Source: Strobilurus pachycystidiatus | Lineage: Eukaryota > Basidiomycota > Agaricomycetes > Agaricales > Physalacriaceae | Length of the DNA: 64,000 bases | Direction of reading: 5' to 3' | Assembly: GCA_019915135.1 (NCBI GenBank) | Contig: JAHLMK010000006.1 | Location: forward strand, 1,178,001 to 1,242,000 | Shown: piece after piece, positions 10,425-21,811 of the stretch | Numbering within the stretch: position 1 is the first letter of the stretch | Layout: each line of letters opens with the position of its first letter | Translations under genes and position numbers: made by a program | The notes under the pieces: model-generated | What the model was told of the DNA's origin: nothing | What the model saw: only the letters and a program-made list of their open reading frames with translations | Databases searched by the model: none

Positions 10425-13400
10425 CTACAACGCAGCGGGTACCATAAATTTATCTAGCATGGCCATTTCCTGGTCTTCTTCTAGCCGGGCCTCGTACTCC
10501 CCAATCGAATACACTTCCACAAATTTCTGGTTGACTTTGGCGAAATCTACTGCATCCTCCCTCCACCGCGCCTTCAAGACTTGAACCTGCTCGAAGCGTA
10601 GGGGCCCGATACGTGCACGGTGCTGATTAGCGTCGGGCTTGCTGGCAGAGAATAACCGTTCACAAGGAACGGACGACGCTTGCACGGGAATCACGTCAAG
10701 CGCAATTCTGGCAACAGTGGGATATTTTCGGTAATGTTTCTGAAGTTCGCGTTAGGGACGAGAAACGGCAATCCAACAAGCACGTACCTCCCAGTACTTG
10801 CAAAGGTCGGTGTCCGGTGTTACATTTCGGGGGATGTCGCGCTTGTAGGCACGAAGTTCAGCCTCCCAGCCCGAGTAGCTGGTTGTTGACGCTTTCAATA
10901 AGCTGGCTCGATGCTTGATGAAGGAAGTCGCGGGGTCATCGTCGTCGTCTTCGGCGTCGTTGTCATTGCTTGGTGCAGAGGTTGCGGCAGATGGAGAAGG
11001 AGGAGGGGCTGTGCCGGTCACATCGACATCAGAGTCGGAGTCATCCTCTGAGTCACCGGAGGATTCGTCGTTGCTCTCGTCGTCCTCGTCGTCGTCGTCA
11101 AAGAGGAGACGCTTCGGCCAGGCGTCTTCCATCTGTGGTGGGATGAGCTGGATAATTGAACAAACGGGAAACAGTGAGGCGTACGGCTTTGTCAACAATC
11201 CTCTCTGCCTCTGCAATCCAATTCTTGGCTTTCTTGTTACCGGCCGCAATTTCTGCTTGCTGCTCCGCTGCACCACCCCAGTGGTGCTCGATCCAGGTAA
11301 GCTTATAGAAGGGGTGAATGACTGACCATGTAAGTTAGGTTAACACGATGGTATAGGCGAGCACGTACACATTCCGAGGATGTAAACCGGCTTCCCGTCA
11401 AATTTGTGATAGTACTTTCGCATCTTGGCCAGTCCGGCGTCGATGGCGGGCCAGAAAAGAATGTACCGCACCATGGTCCGCTTCTTCTCCCATTTAGAGA
11501 TAAAGTTCTCGATCTTTGGGAGGACACTGGAGATTGTGGGGTACGCGGAAGACGAAAACACTTGTTGTATCTCATTAGCATCCTATAAACTTCGTCAGTG
11601 CTGTTCGCAGACACACAGACCGAACACACGGCAAGAATGTCGCGGCAGTCAAGAATGCGCTGCCAGCCATCGTGGTCGATTCGGAAGGCGGTCCAAGGGA
11701 TGTGCTTAACAAGCCGGCCCTTGTTGCGCAACGTAGTAATGGGTCCGAAAGTGTCATCTGCAACAGAAATGAACCGATTCACGGGCTAGCAGTTGTTAGA
11801 GGTAGTGAAAGGAGAGACTGAGATCTCGTACCTTGCGCAACGTATACCCGCGGTCCATCATGCCGTGAGCCGTGCCCCACCGAGTGTTTCCGTGTATAAC
11901 CAGACTAAGGACCGATGTGTGGCCACATTCACGCTGCAGGCGTTGGAACTCGTCAATACGCTGGCCAGAACATTGGAGCTGCAGAGTGTGTTTGATGAGA
12001 AGACGCATCAATCCTGCACAGTCTACGTACCTTGACTGCCAAAGTACGAAGCATTGCAATGACATCTAGTGTGCCACCAAGTACATGGTTGTCCGGATCG
12101 TTTGGATCGTAATCCCAGATAGCTTGAGTTGTCTCCACGACGGCAACCTGTGTGATAGCGGCCATAAAGTCGCCGACTGCTAGGTTGAGGACGTGTGCCA
12201 TACACCTAAGCATACATTACTGTCAATAGGTGTGGTACCAGAGTAAAGAATGACTTACATCAGTTGATTCTCGTTGGCGTTCCAAGGGCGCAGGCCTAGG
12301 CGGTGATGGAGATCCTCGACACATTCTGAGAGGGTGCTGTTGTTGGATGCGTTGTCGAACGTTGATGGGCCTAGCTAAAGCCGCACACAAGGCATCAGTC
12401 AACGCGCACAAACAAACCGGTTGACCTCTTACCTTCGAGATCTTGCGCTCAAGATCGATGATTCCAACTCGCACACACATGCTGACAAAATAACGACCAA
12501 GATTATCACCGTCATGTTTTCCCTCGAGGGCCTTGAACCCGATCACCCGCGTCTTGAGCCGCCAGATGCGCTTTCCTTTCACCTTTCGGACGACCACCCA
12601 CGTACTTGTTCCTCCCAGGAATTGTGCCTTGTTAACATCGGACGACCACGTATCTGCGGTGTTGCACACATCACCGAGTGCTTTCTATTACTATTGTAAG
12701 TACCGTTCTGCTGGCATTGGATGGTGTGCTTACTGCAAAATCCTTTCGATCCTCCTCAACAGCGTCCACATATTCGTTGTGGATATATGTCGTCACTTGA
12801 TGAGGCGAGGGCAGCTCGGATGCAACGGTCTTGGGACGCATGGCGAAGAGAGAGTTTCGGTAGAAGAGGTTACCGGCGGTGGCGAAGGACTGCAACTTAT
12901 TGGTACGTGGCATACACAGTTCATCGGGGATCACTCACCTGATTGTGACAGACGATAAATTTCGACGCATGCTCCAAGATACTCTCTCTCGAAAACTCCG
13001 TCGGTCCTACACGGTCTGTGAATCCCATGGCAAGCAATGTACCGGCATTAGGATCCTTTGCAGCAACAACGGCCTTTCTCTGTTCAAGGATCTCTTTCGG
13101 AACGGCACGATCCTCCTCCTCAATGCCTTTTGCCTTACAACGCTTCTGATATTCGGCGTAGTGAGCGGACGCAATGTGGCCGCGGCATGTTGTGGTGCTC
13201 CCGAGTAGGAATGCTTTGCGAATACCGGAACCCTTCCCTTTCTCCGCTGTCTCCCTATTGCATGTGAGTGTTGCTCTACTATAGCGGCATACGACGAACT
13301 CACTTGCAGATTAGACACCAACGGCCTTTATATTTCTCGGCGGCGCCCGTTTTATCTTTGAAGACGACTTCGGTAATATCGGAGAAGATGGTGAGAAGGT

Positions 13401-13856
13401 CGTCGGGGCGTTTCTTGACCACCTTTTTGGCTACAACAGTGTGATCATGGCGGTCTTCGAATACCTGGTATTTGGTGAGTGAATGGTCTATTGCATTTTA
13501 AGCAAACTCACCCGTCCTTCCTCGTCAGAGTCGTCTATCGTGATCGTTTGGACTGCAGGGGCTTCGTCATCAATTTCGACCTCTTCCGTGGTTGTCCTCT
13601 GTTTCTTCCGCGGTCGTAGAGTCTCGTCGTCTTCCGACTCTGAGCCGGAGCTCTCTGCTGTAGCCTTGGACTTCTTCTTTGGTTGGACCCATGCTGACAA
13701 GTTTGATGACCCGGACTTAGACGACGACGGTTCCGCATTCTTTTTACGAGATTTTCGGGGTGGAGGCGGGGCCTTTTTGGTAGTTGCCTTTGTACTGGAA
13801 CGAGTGGTACGGGTGTTGTCGTCCTGAGGCTTTTGCTTAGTCTTGGTCTTGGCCAT
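10425..13856 (-). CDS. hAT-family transposase, multi-exon
   Basis: Starts at 13856 (MAKTKTKQKPQDD) with a basic low-complexity head of about 120 residues. A BED-type zinc finger follows (GRWCLICK ... TTTCRGHIASAHYAEYQKRC, 13.35-13.1 kb). Exons with the hAT catalytic core come next: TADTWSSDVNKAQFLGG (first Asp), FDNASNNSTLSECVEDLHHR (second Asp), RCMAHVLNLAVGDF and VIHGNTRWGTAHGMM. After an acidic stretch near 11.05 kb, the C-terminal dimerisation domain reads ASSVPCERLFSASKPDANQH, with stop at 10425. Introns are short and canonical, about ten in number. I see no internal stop in the chosen exons, so it may be active. It would cut at the TIRs and bind the sub-terminal palindromes. Individual exon borders are approximate. 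Confidence 0.88.
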
Positions 13857-13998
13857 GGAGGGAGGAAACGGGCGGGGTTGCCAGTGTTGGAAATAGATTC
13901 TATCTTATTCCGAGATTCCTCTGTGTTGTCATATATACATGTCATGTGTCAATGTGTGTGGGGCTGTAGGCGTGTCAGACGGGGAACGAATGTGACCA

Positions 13999-14077
13999 TT
14001 TGGCCCACTGGTTAAGGTGCTTGAAATTCTCGTAATTTCTGGTTAGGACTCCCGGGATCAATTCCTGGTGGGTCCAT
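13999..14077 (+). ncRNA. tRNA-like sequence (pseudo-tRNA or SINE head)
   Basis: TGGCCCACTGGTTAAGG matches a class II (Leu/Ser-type) tRNA A box. GGATCAATTCC is a B box within a T arm that pairs fully (CCGGG/CCTGG, one G-T). The anticodon arm can form GAAATT/AATTTC, but its spacing is wrong. Only four acceptor pairs form (GACC/GGTC). It is not a functional tRNA but is clearly tRNA-derived. It lies between the transposase start and the right TIR. Confidence 0.45.
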
Positions 14078-14089
14078 TTTATTCCAACT

Positions 14090-14273
14090 TTGAAGAGTTG
14101 CAACCGGTTGAGCCGGTCTTTCAAGGGTTGTCAATAAGCTAGTAATCTTGCGCAACTGCAACCTCAACTGGTTGTGTGGTTGTTTTTTTTTTCTTTCCTG
14201 ACACAAACCTCAACTTAGGTTGGGTTGAGTTGTAGATTACAACCGGTTGTGGCAACTCGACTTCAAAACCCTA
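14090..14273. repeat. Right terminal region of hAT element
   Basis: Contains CAACCGGTTG at about 14101 and AACCGGTTG at 14241, several Thr-codon-like CAACC/GGTTG half sites, a T-rich run, and the 19-bp TIR ending at 14273. The motif content mirrors the left end. Confidence 0.75.
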
Positions 14274-14281
14274 AGGGCAAC
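14274..14281 (+). repeat. Right 8-bp target-site duplication of hAT element
   Basis: AGGGCAAC, identical to 6015-6022. It continues directly into GCAGGTGG, the expected next bases of the interrupted exon repeat. Confidence 0.9.
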
Positions 14282-14341
14282 GCAGGTGGCTATCAGGGTA
14301 AGTCTTAACCGTTTCCTGGCAATACTTATCCGCTGATTGCG

Positions 14342-15256
14342 CTTACAGACGCCGATAATGAGCTGTCCATGGATATGCATGACCAGCTCTCAACGGAGCC
14401 TGATGACGGCGCGGATATGCTACAGGAGGATAGTGGTTCTAACTTTGGCAATGCCGGCACGCGTACCCTTCTCATATTAGGCTTGACTTCTTACCAATGC
14501 TGTTGTAGAGAACGGTTTACTCGCCGCTGGCCTGTACGCGTATCTGGACTCAGACGAAGACGTTGGTATGGATCCGCTCCGAACCCCTCGACGTCAGTTA
14601 ATTGCCATTGCTGCAGACGGTTGCCAGACGCCAAGCCGGGACTCCGATGCTGAACACTTCTCTGAGGCTTTGATGGACATCGTTGGCTTATATGCTGACT
14701 CAGACGAAGGCACGGCTAGCATTTCCATTACCAGGGCAGGCGTATTGATTTAGAATTAGTGTCTGATGACGGGGTGGATTTCGATGATGAATTGTCTGTC
14801 AATACGCAGGACGAGCTCTCGGATGCTGGTTTAGATGAAGGTGTGCCTAGTATTTTGGCTTGCTACGTGGGTATTGATTCAATATTAGCGACTGCCCATG
14901 GGGTGGATTCTGGTGATGAGTCTTCCGTGGGGACGGACGACGAGTTCTCCGTAGAGCCTGATGGTCGCGGGCATATGCCACAGGAAGATAGCGATTCCAA
15001 CTTTGGCGACGCTGGTATGCGTTTGCTTCTCAGATTGGGCTTAGCTTCTCATCGAAGCCTTTTCAGAGAACGACGCAGGCCTCGATATGTATCTTGACTC
15101 TGGCGATGAGAAAGGTACGCGTTGACACCAAGTCCGTCGGCCGTAGCCAATTGCCACCCTAGAAGGAACCCACGCACTAAACCAGGACTCTGATGCCGAA
15201 GACTTTTCTGAGGCTTTGATGGATATTGTGGATTCAGATGCTGACTCAGATGAAGG
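14342..15256 (+). repeat. Older diverged tandem duplication of about 550 bp
   Basis: Two diverged copies are about 546-557 bp apart. GGATAGTGGTTCTAACTTTGG (about 14427) pairs with GATAGCGATTCCAACTTTGG (about 14986). GACTCCGATGCTGAACACTT (14641) pairs with GACTCTGATGCCGAAGACTT (about 15186), both running into TCTGAGGCTTTGATGG. They encode matching acidic blocks (QEDSGSNFGNAG / QEDSDSNFGDAG and DSDAEHFSEALMDIV / DSDAEDFSEALMDIV). Divergence is much greater than in the 178-bp array. Confidence 0.75.
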
Positions 15257-15724
15257 TAAGTACAGATGGCATTTTTCTCCGTACGCATGTCATACAAAAT
15301 CAGAGGAATCCTACGAGTCGCCGCCAGCCCAAGCGTACAGAGCCTTCTCTCCTCGCCGGTCCAACCCTGCAAGGACGCCCCGCCCCACAGCATCTCCTCC
15401 TCAGAAAGAAGACCTACAGCCTCGCAGTGCTCGGACGGCAACAGCGGCGCTTCCTTTCAACCGAGCGCACCATACCCACGCTCGTTATGCGCCACCTCCT
15501 CGGCCGCATTCTTTCTCGCTTCCTCCCACCCCTCTGCCGGCTCATTCTCGGCGCGCGCCGTCTCTCCCTTCAGCTCAACGCGAACATGAGCATATGCAGC
15601 AGCAGTCTCGTTCTCGTCGCGCATCACCTCCTCCGCTTCCTGCTCGCCCCAAACTGCATCCCACTCAGCAGCAGCAGTCTCGTCAACGTCAACAAGGGCA
15701 GTGGCCACAGCCGCCTTCGCATGA

Positions 15725-15985
15725 GGAAGCATCAGAGCGCCATCGTCGCGGCGCAGCTAGTCACGAACGCCTTCTTCACCGCCCCCCCCCTCCCCCTCCC
15801 CCTCGGCCTCACGCTCGGGTCAAGCCCAAATTTCCTCAACGACAACAAGAGTCAGGCCCTCAACAAGGGCAGAGGCAACAGCCGCCTTCGCAGCGTGAGG
15901 AAGCACCAGAGCTCCGGCGTCGCGGCGCAGCTAATCACAAACGCCTTCTTCGCCGTCCTCCCCCTCCCCCTCCTCCTCGACGAGA
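15725..15985 (+). repeat. Internal duplication in Pro/Gln-rich exon
   Basis: A block of about 170 bp is repeated: GTCGCGGCGCAGCTAGTCAC near 15744 and GTCGCGGCGCAGCTAATCAC near 15918. Each ends in a C-rich run encoding polyproline (RLLHRPPPPPPP and RLLRRPPPPPPP). Because of this composition two frames are open across the exon; splice phase selects the one starting EESYESPPAQAY. Confidence 0.6.
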
Positions 15986-17505
15986 AGAAACACCGGCGCC
16001 ATCTCGACAACGGCAGAAAACTTCAGAGGCACGCGTTCCATATCCAGCCAAGGGAAAGAAGAAACAGCCACAATCGAAATCTAGCGGACAACGCAACATC
16101 AGGGTTGGTAATAATATTGCAGGAAAGCGCCTTGTACGTACCTCGATTCTGTGTTTAAGACTGGTCCTCTGATAGCATATGCTGCAGGTACCTGGTATTG
16201 CCAAGGACAAGGGCAAGCTTCAGCTCAAGGTCAGAACATGCTCACTAGCTCAAGAATCTTCCTCACCGTGCCCTCAGTCCGCGGTCCGGGACTTACTGGA
16301 CACTTTCCCAGAAGCAGAGGCGAGCGCCACTTTGGTCAAGCGCTACAATCGCAAACCCGAGTCGCAAAAGGGCCCACAACGCGGCGTCCTCGCATACGAT
16401 CTCGTCGGGGATATGGGTTCTCCTTGGAATCGCCGCGTTGTCCAGTTATCTGCAGAGCAGGCAGGCGACGACGCGGTCATCTCACAATACAAACTTGAAG
16501 AGATCGTCCTGGCTATCCGAACGAATTACCGCTATCGTCGGGCTAAATTTAGCAAGACTCTTCTTGAGGAGAAACCCACTGAGCTACAAATTGAAGAGCG
16601 AAGGCTATTTGTGAACGCCCGGAATAGGCTTCATAAGGCGTGTTGTGCTGTTTTTCTACGATTTCCTCTTTTTGACGCCGTTGTCAGCGACATATTGGCC
16701 GCCAAAAAGGCCTTTGGGTCTTCAAAGACGGCGACCCCACGATTGCGAGGAACTTGAAGGTCTTGCAGGGCATGGATTCCGGCGCGCATAGCGAGGACGA
16801 TTTGGATTCTGAGGGGGTATACGTTGCTCGTCGGCCACTCTGGCGCAGTGAAGACCCCATTATCATCGACTTCTTCCGCGTACCGGATATTCTACATTTT
16901 GCTCGACGCTTCCAGGATGACGCCTGCAAGCACCGTATGCCGGGTCAACTTCCTGTTGTCAGAATCCATAAGGCCCAGGGTCCCGTTGACAAGCACTCTC
17001 GCCCGGCGCGGGGACTTCCCCGCAACTTCTACAATCACAAATGGCTGCATTGGTACCAGACCCACCATCCTCTTCATTACGAGGCGCTTCAGGTCAGAGA
17101 CCCAATTGACCTCCGGCTGTTGGAATTTTCCGACCGGGTTTATAAGTGAGCTTCATGCATCAGATCAACTGTGCTTCTACTACTTACTTGGATCCTTTTT
17201 AGGTTAGTTGACCGAGTATGTTACTCTGACATCGGTAGCGCACGACAAGTCGGGCAGTAATTTCCAGGTACTAGCAGTAATACCCAGTAGTTTGACGTGT
17301 TGTTGGCTGCAATGAGATGTCTGAACACCCCGCGTGATTTGATTTTGTTTGGATGACATACGCCCTGCACTGTGTCACGTATGAGGCTTTCCAAAGTGCT
17401 AAGTGGGGAGAATGCTTTGACGTTCCGTGTGTTTTTCTCTCTATCTTTCCCGCGCATCTGCCTTTGAGGGCGCAGCTTCGCATTTGACCAGCCCGATATA
17501 TATCA

Positions 17506-17876
17506 GCTCTCTACAGCTCGTGGTTACGAGTGATCTTTTCGCCCTTCGTGGCGTCATCTTTCTCCCAAATCTCGAAGACGACATAACACAGGACAAGTGC
17601 ATGCAGGTGAACCCAAAGTTCATCAAGCGACGCTGCAAGCTCAAGTTTGTCATTATTCCAGAGGTTCTTTACTCTGCTGCAGTATCAGTCTTCCAGGGTT
17701 ATGGAGCACTTTTGGATGCAAAAACGGAACTCCCGCTCTTCGATGCAGCTGCGCGGAAAACAGTGAAGAAGATTCTTCTCACCATCAAGGCTAGCTATAT
17801 CTCTGACCCGTCTGGACTTGCACTCTATCATTTTCTGAGAGCACCGGGCTCCGGATCCCTACCAATCTTTCCGTAG
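17506..17876 (+). CDS. Hypothetical protein or exon
   Basis: An open frame of about 120 codons follows a plausible 3' splice site (CTCTCTACAG, 17510-17519). The text looks protein-like (VTSDLFALRGVIFLPNLEDD; VIIPEVLYSAAVSVFQGYGA; LFDAAARKTVKKILLTIKAS). Stop at 17876. It could be a separate short gene or a downstream exon of the acidic-repeat gene's neighbour. I do not recognise it. Confidence 0.35.
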
Positions 17877-19389
17877 TACCAACTTTACGTGAGAAAGCAG
17901 TGGGGTGTCGGGGCGCCGGATCAGGAATGGTAGGGTACGGGACGTCGGCCAGTAACGCATAGAATTTATCTTTCATAGCAATCATACTTGAGCAAGGTTA
18001 TAGACGGTGCCCCAAGGTATTGCTGCATTAGTGTTCCGTAATATCAGAGTCGACGACGAGGATTCAGATAACATCCTCAACTCGAAGGAACTTCCCGCTC
18101 GCAACCTATGGTTTCCAAGTACTCCCCGTCTCCTCGTATACCTCTTCAATCGCCATCTCCACTTCGAGACGCCCTCGACTTTCCCGGCTTCTCGTCCATT
18201 TCGAGTTTCTCAGACTTCATCTCCACATCCAAGGGATGAGCGCGAGTACGCCGGTGGGGCCACAGGCCCACAGAGGTATTGAGGAGGGTAGCATACACAA
18301 CGGAGTCGACAGGTGGATTAGTACTTAGCTTTTCTTTTATCGTTACCTTCATTCTTGTTCTCATGAACAGGGCAACACTGTATTCCTTCGCGTAAAGATT
18401 GGCGCGTTTCCAGCTCCCTGTATTGCGGGCCGTGGCATGTTACGCCATTGCTATACCTCATTGAACTAGATTCATCAAAACTTCCTGTGAAGGAGTCGAG
18501 TGAGTAGCCGGTCACTCACGGACAATGTTGCAAGGGCTTACCTTTGACGCACTATGAAGCGTCTTTTCTCTACCAGTACACTACGCTACCTGTGTTCTAT
18601 GTAGTACTAGTACAATATCGTCATCTAACGAGTACTCGTAAGGCTGCATGAACGAATTGCGTTGAAAAACCGACAGACAGATGTATCACGCATTCGTCTT
18701 CGAAACGGCTAAGTCAGTCAAGCTGAAATGACGGTGATACAGCACAATCATTAATTTCTCTGATCAAATGTTAATCATCGCGGAAAGACATGAACGGCAT
18801 CAGGATCACTTACCTCGGAAATGCTCACATATCAAGGGAGCTAGTAGAGCCAATACGCGCCAAATCGAACGATGAGATCGCTCCAACACCAAAAGAGCGC
18901 TGACAACTGGCAGTGACAAGATCTTGAAACGATGATCTATGCAAAATATGACCGACGCGGACATATAAGTTGCTCTGACATAGAGCGCACAGTCGGCGGA
19001 CCGAAGCATGTTTCATCCAAAGCGAAAGAGGTCCTCAGATGGTGAAGAGAGACGGCAGCCCGTGATATTGGGCGCACCGCAGACAATCAACCTCTGAGAA
19101 GTTGCAAGTGGCCAAAAATGTCTGACTCCGAGAAGGCATCGCTCAATTCACCAAGGGATAGTTCGTGTGTGATCGCGAGGGATTGACTGTTATGTCCAGG
19201 AGAAGCTGCACAGCTAGATGTATGAATGGTACGCCACATATCAGAGAAATGAACGTACCAGATACCGAGAGCCAACGAGCCCAATTGGCGGTGCAAGTGG
19301 CGGGCCGGTCGATGCAAAAGGGATCCGAGAACCTATCTGTACACAACGTTAGCACGGTTTCAGATCTACCCGATCTGACCATCTCACCC
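17877..19389. other. Region with weak coding signal only
   Basis: A plus-strand frame at 18007-18282 (DDEDSDNILNSKELPARNLW) may be an exon. The rest is short unconnected frames without family resemblance. A minus-strand 67-codon frame at 18806-19009 is not supported by composition. Confidence 0.35.
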
Positions 19390-19665
19390 TCACCCAAAGA
19401 AGTTCAGCGCGGCAACCGCAGGCGCGCGCCTTATTGCCCGCACTTCATGCTTCAAAACCATCACAAATACCCAGGGAGCCACTTTGTCCTGAGGAGTTCC
19501 GTCCTCTGTCCACATCCTTAGCAGGATCGTCCCGTCCGGGTTAACGTTCCCGGTCGCGAGAATACTCATCTCAGAGTAATCGCGCTCGCGGCATGCCAGG
19601 GACGTGATCATGGAGCCCGTTGTCAGTGAGGCGACACAGCACCCGTTGATAGTGTGAGGGCGCAA
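19390..19665 (-). pseudogene. WD40 fragment resembling BEACH-protein C terminus
   Basis: This frame reads TINGCCVASLTTGSMITSLA, then ILATGNVNPDGTILLRMWT, then APWVFVMVLKHEVRAIRRAP and ends VAALNFFG before a GTGAGG donor. The order 'TING ... ITSLA ... LATG ... DGTI.LR.W' resembles the C-terminal WD40 blades of BEACH (beige/LYST-like) proteins. No BEACH domain is seen upstream, so this is a fragment or a displaced exon. A minus-strand coding-like stretch at about 19840-20030 (CEEYVVEKELVEIVKKWKKT) may or may not belong to it. Confidence 0.4.
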
Positions 19666-21213
19666 TCGCGGTCGCGAACAATTAGCGATGTAGCCCTAAG
19701 AGGAGCGCGGAGCTTGGTAAAATCTTCGAGCCCAGGCGAAGAGCCACATACCGTGCTCTCATTGGTGGTAACTTAGGTCACAGGCGACATCTTCCTATGC
19801 TGGTCACGATGCCCTGTAGACCGCACAGACACTCCGCGAACCAGAACTGCAATACGCCTTCCTCAGCTTGTGTTTGATCTTTTGGAGCTTGTGTCCCGTT
19901 TTCTTCCATTTCTTGACAATTTCTACGAGCTCCTTCTCTACGACGTATTCCTCGCAGTCGAGAGCTTGGCTGACGGTCTGCAAGACGTGGATAGGCTCGC
20001 GCAGTGAGGTGAAGTCAACGCCCAGTGTCTTGATTCATTCGCACTGAGAAGACTCGGATGAATATGGCTTAATATTAATCGCGGTGCCGATAACGCTTAC
20101 ACGTCATGGTAGCTCTCAATCTCGAGCGCCGAGCTCAGTCTGGAGGAGGTGAAAAAAGTCGACGGCGGTGGCAAAGTCGTTGGTTGAGCCTGCTGGGTGC
20201 GGCTTCGACGCGTAATGACGAAGTGTCTATGCATTGCGTTGGGCGCTAAGCTGAGGGAAAGGTCAAGTCAAGCTAAGTGCACGGTTAAGACGCCACGTAA
20301 AGAAAGACTTTTTCGGTCGGTGTTTCCCATGCCCTTTGCTGCCATCTCTCAAATGCAGGAGATCTGTGGATCCAAGGATCGGAGAAGTACATGGTCAACC
20401 AATTCAACGGCCGTCGCAGCCGGTATTCGTTTCCCTGCGATGCGTCGTCGAGGAGTTGGGCACCGGCGCCGTCTCTGGCACCGGGATAGCGCCAGGCTTG
20501 CTGGCATATGCTTTCTCGTCAATGGCGGCCGATGAGAAATGGTCCTTGCTACTTCATGCCGAATTGTGATGATCTTCCCGATCAGCCACGCGACCCTGAT
20601 CCGACGGTGCGCCTGCTACTTACTGTCAATATTGCTCCATATTCGCAGACTGTGGCGCACTAAACCTGAACACTATGATAGATACAGAAATCATACACTC
20701 CCATTCACCCGGTCCCAGCCACTGCCCTCCGCCAAACTTCACTCGTACTTATCCCCCCCAAGGAACTGCAGCCTACAACCCGGATCCGGACCATTTGGAC
20801 AGAAAAGCGGCTACGCTGTGGCCGGATATGCTGAGAAAAAGTCAAAACGAGGAAGTCTCCAGTGTCAAGGCCAGCACACACACGTGTACGCCCCATGTAG
20901 AATGGAAAGCTGGCGATCGAACGCTTTTGCAATTCACCTAGCACGCCGAGTAGACCAAAACTCACTCACTGTACGTTGCCTTGAAAACTAACTTCTCGCC
21001 GACTCCTAATCCGGCTCACCATCCCGCTATAACGAACCCAGTACCAAGGCAACTGCGCCACAGGTCGATTGATGCGCGTTTGACGGCGGCAGCAGGAGCC
21101 GTTGCGAGGCATCGCGTAGACGCCGTTTCCCACGCAAGCGCCTGAGAAAGGGACGCTGCTGCCCCCAGGTCATAATGCCGGCCATCCAACTGTCGTCCTG
21201 CCTCGAACGAGGT
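19666..21213. other. Region with no resolved gene
   Basis: Besides the lysine-rich minus-strand stretch near 19.84-20.03 kb, only short frames on both strands are present (for example plus 20197-20535 and 20539-20991). None has a recognisable motif or consistent splice sites. Confidence 0.4.
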
Positions 21214-21594
21214 TTACTTCTTGCAAACATCGGGCAGTAACAGAATCCGTATGCGGCTGTTCAATCTGAATGCCCTGGGTGGCGGCGATGTTGTCGCTCT
21301 GGTCCTCAGACTGTCGGGATGCGGCGTACCTAGATTGCTGAGGATGGCCGTTCTGCCCAAAATGCTGAGGGCGCCGTCCTTACCACCTACTAGCGCCATA
21401 GCAAACGAAGCTCCGTCCTCACTGCCCGAGATTTCGCAGCCTCGCCAACGCCCCGCCCCCAGTCTAGCTAGAACGGCTTTCAGCGCTCGCCAGACCTCGG
21501 AAAGGTCGCGCACAGTGCGGTCAATTTGAGTGAGGGTCCCGTAGGCATCAACGCCGTCGGTTGGGCGCTTGCGACGCCTGGACTCTGGATCCAT
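21214..21594 (-). CDS. Hypothetical protein, 126 codons
   Basis: Starts MDPESRRRKRPTDGVDAYGT and contains LTQIDRTVRDLSEVWRALKA and FAMALVGGKDGALSILGRTA; stop at 21214. The central part looks folded and helical. There is no known family. The true C terminus may differ, because the last 35 residues are Arg/Pro-rich and could be intron read-through. Confidence 0.35.
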   Translation of the reverse strand: MDPESRRRKRPTDGVDAYGTLTQIDRTVRDLSEVWRALKAVLARLGAGRWRGCEISGSEDGASFAMALVGGKDGALSILGRTAILSNLGTPHPDSLRTRATTSPPPRAFRLNSRIRILLLPDVCKK

Positions 21595-21811
21595 AAAGGA
21601 GTCTAGGGAACCAGAATTTGTTCAAAAACTTGCCGACGTACCGAGCGCGCTGTGCCCCACCGTTCCGCGCAGAAAGCCAGGCGCGTAATGCTCCGTCACC
21701 ACGCGCCAGTAGTATCTGTGACTCCGTGGTTGCCAAACGACCTCCCGGTGAACCCATCCTCAACGCTAACACTCTCGCCAAATATCTTGCATTCCGAAAC
21801 CGGCCAGCAAC

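Larger units (their letters stand above)
6023..14273 (-). mobile_element. hAT-type DNA transposon with TET/JBP cargo, 8,251 bp
   Basis: The left end reads TAGGGTTTTAAAGTCGAGT. The reverse complement of the right end reads TAGGGTTTTGAAGTCGAGT, giving a 19-bp inverted repeat with one mismatch. It is flanked by the 8-bp duplication AGGGCAAC. The insertion sits inside an exon repeat whose uninterrupted neighbours show the empty-site sequence. All internal genes run on the minus strand in the order transposase (13856-10425), coiled-coil protein (10015-9343), TET/JBP dioxygenase (8045-6358). Both ends carry CAACCGGTTG palindromes and hairpins. The transposase has hAT motifs and no stop that I can see, and the termini are intact, so the element may be autonomous and recent. 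Confidence 0.9.
14274..17262 (+). pseudogene. 3' half of acidic exon-repeat gene
   Basis: Resumes in the interrupted exon (GCAGGTGGCTATCAGG, then GTAAGT). It continues through acidic exons (DADNELSMDMHDQLSTEPDD; SDDGVDFDDELSVNTQDELS). A Pro/Gln/Arg-rich exon runs from 15288 to 16130. A more globular C-terminal part follows at 16187-17149 (VRDLLDTFPEAEASATLVKR; LPRNFYNHKWLHWYQTHHP; DPIDLRLLEFSDRVYK). Stop is either the TGA at 17150 or, if the intron GTGAGC...TTTTTAG is spliced, the TAA at about 17260. The C-terminal region resembles anonymous lineage-specific proteins common in mushrooms; no function is known to me. Its promoter is now 8 kb away across the transposon. Confidence 0.6.

Noticed and set aside
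15226..16158. Long second open frame in the Pro/Gln-rich exon
   Set aside because: Openness comes from C-rich low-complexity codons. Splice phase from the acidic exon (GATGAAG donor at about 15256) selects the other frame.
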